A stretch of 64,000 nt of DNA from Anaeramoeba flamelloides (lineage: Eukaryota > Metamonada > Anaeramoebidae). This document shows positions 61,701 to 64,000 of the stretch, piece by piece. The position numbers and the translations under genes were made by a program. The notes under the pieces were generated by a model, which worked only from the letters and a program-made list of their open reading frames with translations, was not told where the DNA came from and did not search any database. How positions within the stretch are numbered: position 1 is the stretch's first letter; each line of letters starts with the position of its first letter. The DNA lies in assembly GCA_027625915.1 (NCBI GenBank), contig JANTQA010000015.1:3997001-4061000 (forward strand), read 5' to 3'.

Positions 61701-62929
61701 TGGCTCAAATACCTCTAAAAAATTTCCATTTGTAAAAAAGTAAAAACAAATTGCTTTAATTAATGGGCTATCACCAGACATTTGTCATAAAAGTAAAGTA
61801 GATCATAATTGAAAGTAAATTAGATCAGTGCTCTATTGACAACCTGTTTCCGAAAATTCGTTTGTAAAAAAGTATAAAGCCGGTCTGACACAATCTAAAG
61901 AAAAAGATACATCCCGCAGTAAAAAAATTAAAGAATTTCATAAAATAAACACAATTTCTGAAGATTTTTGCAATAACAATGCAGATTTCTAATCTTCCGT
62001 CTTCTTGCAAAAATAGCAATTACCCTTTTTTTAATTTAAGAAACCAATTGTTTTTTTTTTTTTTTATTTTACCGACTTTATTAAATTTCGAATACAAACA
62101 ATTTTAATACTTATTACAAAAATCAATTGATTACTCTTTCAAATTATTCAACATTTTTTATTGTATTTATATAATTATGATTATTTTTATTTTTATTTTT
62201 TTTTCAAACTTTCTAAAAAAATAAAAAGCTACATTGATATAAAGAGTTTACCAAGCTATATCTATGAAAATTTTGGCCAAAGTGATGAAAAAGTAAAATA
62301 TATTTGCCATATTCCATTTCAAGGCCATTTCCTATTTACCGACGAAAAGTCCATTGTATACACCACTAACAAACATTGGGCATCTTTTGAAGTAGAAAAC
62401 GCACAAATGAATGACCTTAAAGCGAATGATGAATTAAAATCCAAAGTCCATTATTATCATGCAAAATTACGGAAATCTAATTTAAAAAATTATCAAAGCC
62501 TATTATATAAAAATATTTTTAATGGAGTTGATTTAGAATTTATAACTGGGCCAAATAATATGGTCAAATCTTCATTTTATTTACAAAGGGGAAGTGATAT
62601 TGATTTAATCAAATTAAATTATGAATTTGATAATGATTTAACAATGTCAATTGAAGAGGATGGCACCCTATTATTTTTAACGAACACCACACAAGAGCCA
62701 CTCTTAAGAGAATCAAAACCAATTTTTTTTCAAAATGGAAAAGAATTAAACGGTGAATATCAATTAGATCAAGAAAAATTTCAAATCACCTTTCGCATTA
62801 CTGATCCAAATTTTGATCCAAACAAACAACTTATAATAGACCCAAATTATTCTACTTATATCGCAGGATCGGGTGAAGATGTAAGCCGATATGGAAACAC
62901 AGATTCAAACCATTGTGGAATAATTGGAG
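58778..62929 (+). CDS. Secreted SBBP / beta-propeller-type protein, 5' part (runs off window)
   Basis: Exon 1 (58778-58932) starts at an ATG and encodes a signal peptide: NKS then the hydrophobic VLFIALILFLFITS, ending near residue 20. Exon 2 (62229-62929) joins in phase across a 3296-bp intron to read PNLPLYIDIKSLPSYIYENF. The roughly 280 visible residues match the long N-terminal domain that precedes SBBP repeats. Signatures are FLFTDEKSIVY, a YHAKLRKS/YQSLLYKNIFNGVDL block, a SFYLQRGSDIDLIKLNYEFD block, EEDGTLLFLTN and LIIDPNYSTYIAGSGEDV, the usual lead-in to the first propeller repeat. Exon 2 ends at a GTAAAT donor after GIIGG, so more exons lie past 64000. The role is probably extracellular or surface binding. 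This architecture is best known from bacteria, so distant lateral origin is possible, but spliceosomal introns and A+T-rich codons show it is settled in this genome. Confidence 0.8.
60125..60655 (+). repeat. Repeat family G, copy 2 (SBBP-gene intron 1)
   Basis: This is the partner of 24655-25205, with shared AAAAGATAAAATCTAATTAC, AATAATCTCAAAAAGTAAAT and TTAATGAAAATGAGTACC. It ends where a family B MITE begins at 60655, while the other copy continues without a MITE. Confidence 0.65.
60655..60826. mobile_element. MITE family B, best-preserved copy (about 172 bp)
   Basis: The left arm TACTGGTATTTCGATTATAA plus ATGGGAAAAAAATGTCACTT is answered inverted on the right by AAGTGAAATTTTTTTCCCAT plus TTAAAAGTCAAATACT. 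TIRs are about 40 bp. No coding capacity. Confidence 0.75.
61490..61690 (+). repeat. Repeat family H, copy 2 (SBBP-gene intron 1)
   Basis: This is the partner of 41300-41520: TTTTATGCTTTGTGAGAACT, GAAATTCAATGTTCAAAATA, GAAAGTCAAATTTTAGG. It is diverged. Confidence 0.5.
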
Positions 62930-63194
62930 GTAAATAATTTTCATCTATATTTGTATGTCTTTATATATTGATACATTTGATACACCCATAATTTTAGATG
63001 TTGTCTCATTTGAAAATAAAAAATAATTGCAATGTGAGTTTAAATTAAACTTATAATAAAAAAAAAAATCAATTTATTTCTCAAATATACTGAAAACTTA
63101 CTGAAAAAATAAAATAATTTTTCGGTTTGTTTGCTATTGGAGAAAAAAAAACTCGAAAAAAAAAAAAATTGAAAATAATTTGATTTTAATTTTA

Positions 63195-64000
63195 AAGTTC
63201 ACTATTATGGAAAAAGAAAATTGAAAATTGAAAATTACAAGTCAAAAAAAACTATTACTTTCTGAAATTACTGTTTCATCATCAATAATAAAGTTTATTG
63301 ATAATATATTCAACATCCCAGAACTCCAACATTCTTGTTTCCTATTGTATTTATTGCTGTCAACAGTACTACAGTTTTTAAAAGTCTTGGGTCAAAGAAA
63401 AAAAGGTATATTTTGTAAATAGAAAATTGTAAAACGATGTACAAATGAATTTGAGTTGAATTCAACTTTGAGATATTTATTTTACTTGAATAGATAATAA
63501 CCAATAGTTTTAAAAATGGTGTAAGCACCAATGAAAATTCAAATATCGAAAAAAAATAACTAATGATAAATATTCCATGTTTTTCAGGTGCCATAGAGCG
63601 CCGCCAAGTGTCTCAGTTTTCCAGAATTCAAGAGAATAGAGTAAAATATTTTGTGTTTGAGGTTTTCCTCTGTTCTTTTAAACACTGAAAAACAGAAAGA
63701 AAGTATATTCATTTTTTTCAGGATTCAAAAGAATGTGGCAAAATCATATAGATTTTACTCTATTCTTTTAAATTCTGCAAAACTTAACGAAAGTGTCCGC
63801 TGAGTGTCACCAAGTGCCGTAGAGTGCCGTCAAGTGCCTAGGTTTTCTTGAGGTTTTCTGTTTTATTTCGAAAATCTATTGATTTTCGTTAGGTTTTTTT
63901 TACTTTTGAAATAAACAGAAAATTTTAATAAATTTTCGGTTTATTTCTAAAGTAAAAAAAAACCTAGAACACTTCAGAAATAAAATAGAAAACCTCAAAA
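63195..64000 (+). mobile_element. Composite foldback repeat R, copy at right edge
   Basis: The left segment (ATTACAAGTCAAAAAAAACT, AAAAGTCTTGGGTCAAAGAA, GATAATAACCAATAGTTTTA) matches 49930 onward. It is followed by AATTC-type palindromic modules, then GTGCCGTAGAGTGCCGTCAA plus GTGCC linkers, then a 77-bp near-perfect palindrome at 63890-63966. That palindrome is nested in outer arms GAGGTTTTCTGTTTTATTTC facing GAAATAAAATAGAAAACCTC. It runs off the window and lies in the second intron of the SBBP-type gene. Confidence 0.7.

Overview
The window is from a very A+T-rich nuclear genome of a free-living protist. By eye roughly four bases in five are A or T. Genes use the standard code (TAA, TAG and TGA all act as stops) and GT-AG introns, and the proteins carry Asn runs and long Lys/Glu runs. 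This style suits an amoeboid protist such as an Anaeramoeba-like lineage or an amoebozoan. That assignment is inferred from style; no marker gene fixes it.

Layout. (1) 1-7.7 kb: the 5' half of a cullin on the minus strand, divergent from a small four-span membrane protein on the plus strand. (2) 7.7-13 kb: repeats only. (3) 13.1-17.3 kb: a four-exon VPS26C (DSCR3-type) gene, complete at 299 residues, with an inverted repeat in its first and third introns. (4) 20.3-21.0 kb: an MMTAG2-like gene on the minus strand. (5) 21-26.9 kb: repeats. (6) 26.9-33.0 kb: a single-exon 2027-residue HECT E3 ubiquitin ligase of the TRIP12/UFD4 kind. (7) 34.1-35.4 kb: a decayed Tc1 transposon. (8) 36.7-44.9 kb: a six-exon gene reading CAP-Gly, coiled coil, LisH, RasGEF_N and RasGEF. 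(9) 45.4-47.3 kb: a large foldback palindrome and a 5'-truncated LINE. (10) 48.8-53.2 kb: a DHHC palmitoyltransferase on the minus strand whose active-site motif is completed by an 8-nt microexon. (11) 53.2-58.8 kb: nested MITEs and a foldback repeat. (12) 58.8 kb to the right edge: the start of a secreted SBBP/beta-propeller-type protein that runs out of the window.

There is no operon-like organisation. The genes share general eukaryotic themes: ubiquitin transfer (cullin, HECT), endosomal recycling (VPS26C), and small-GTPase or membrane signalling (RasGEF, DHHC). Introns fall into two size classes, about 100-700 bp and 2.2-3.3 kb, and the long ones are filled with the same repeats as the intergenic DNA. 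At least eight interspersed repeat families recur, several with clear terminal inverted repeats. I found no CRISPR array, rRNA or convincing tRNA. The most unusual features are the CAP-Gly/LisH/RasGEF fusion, the 8-nt microexon, the inverted repeat flanking VPS26C exons 2-3, and a modular palindromic foldback family.
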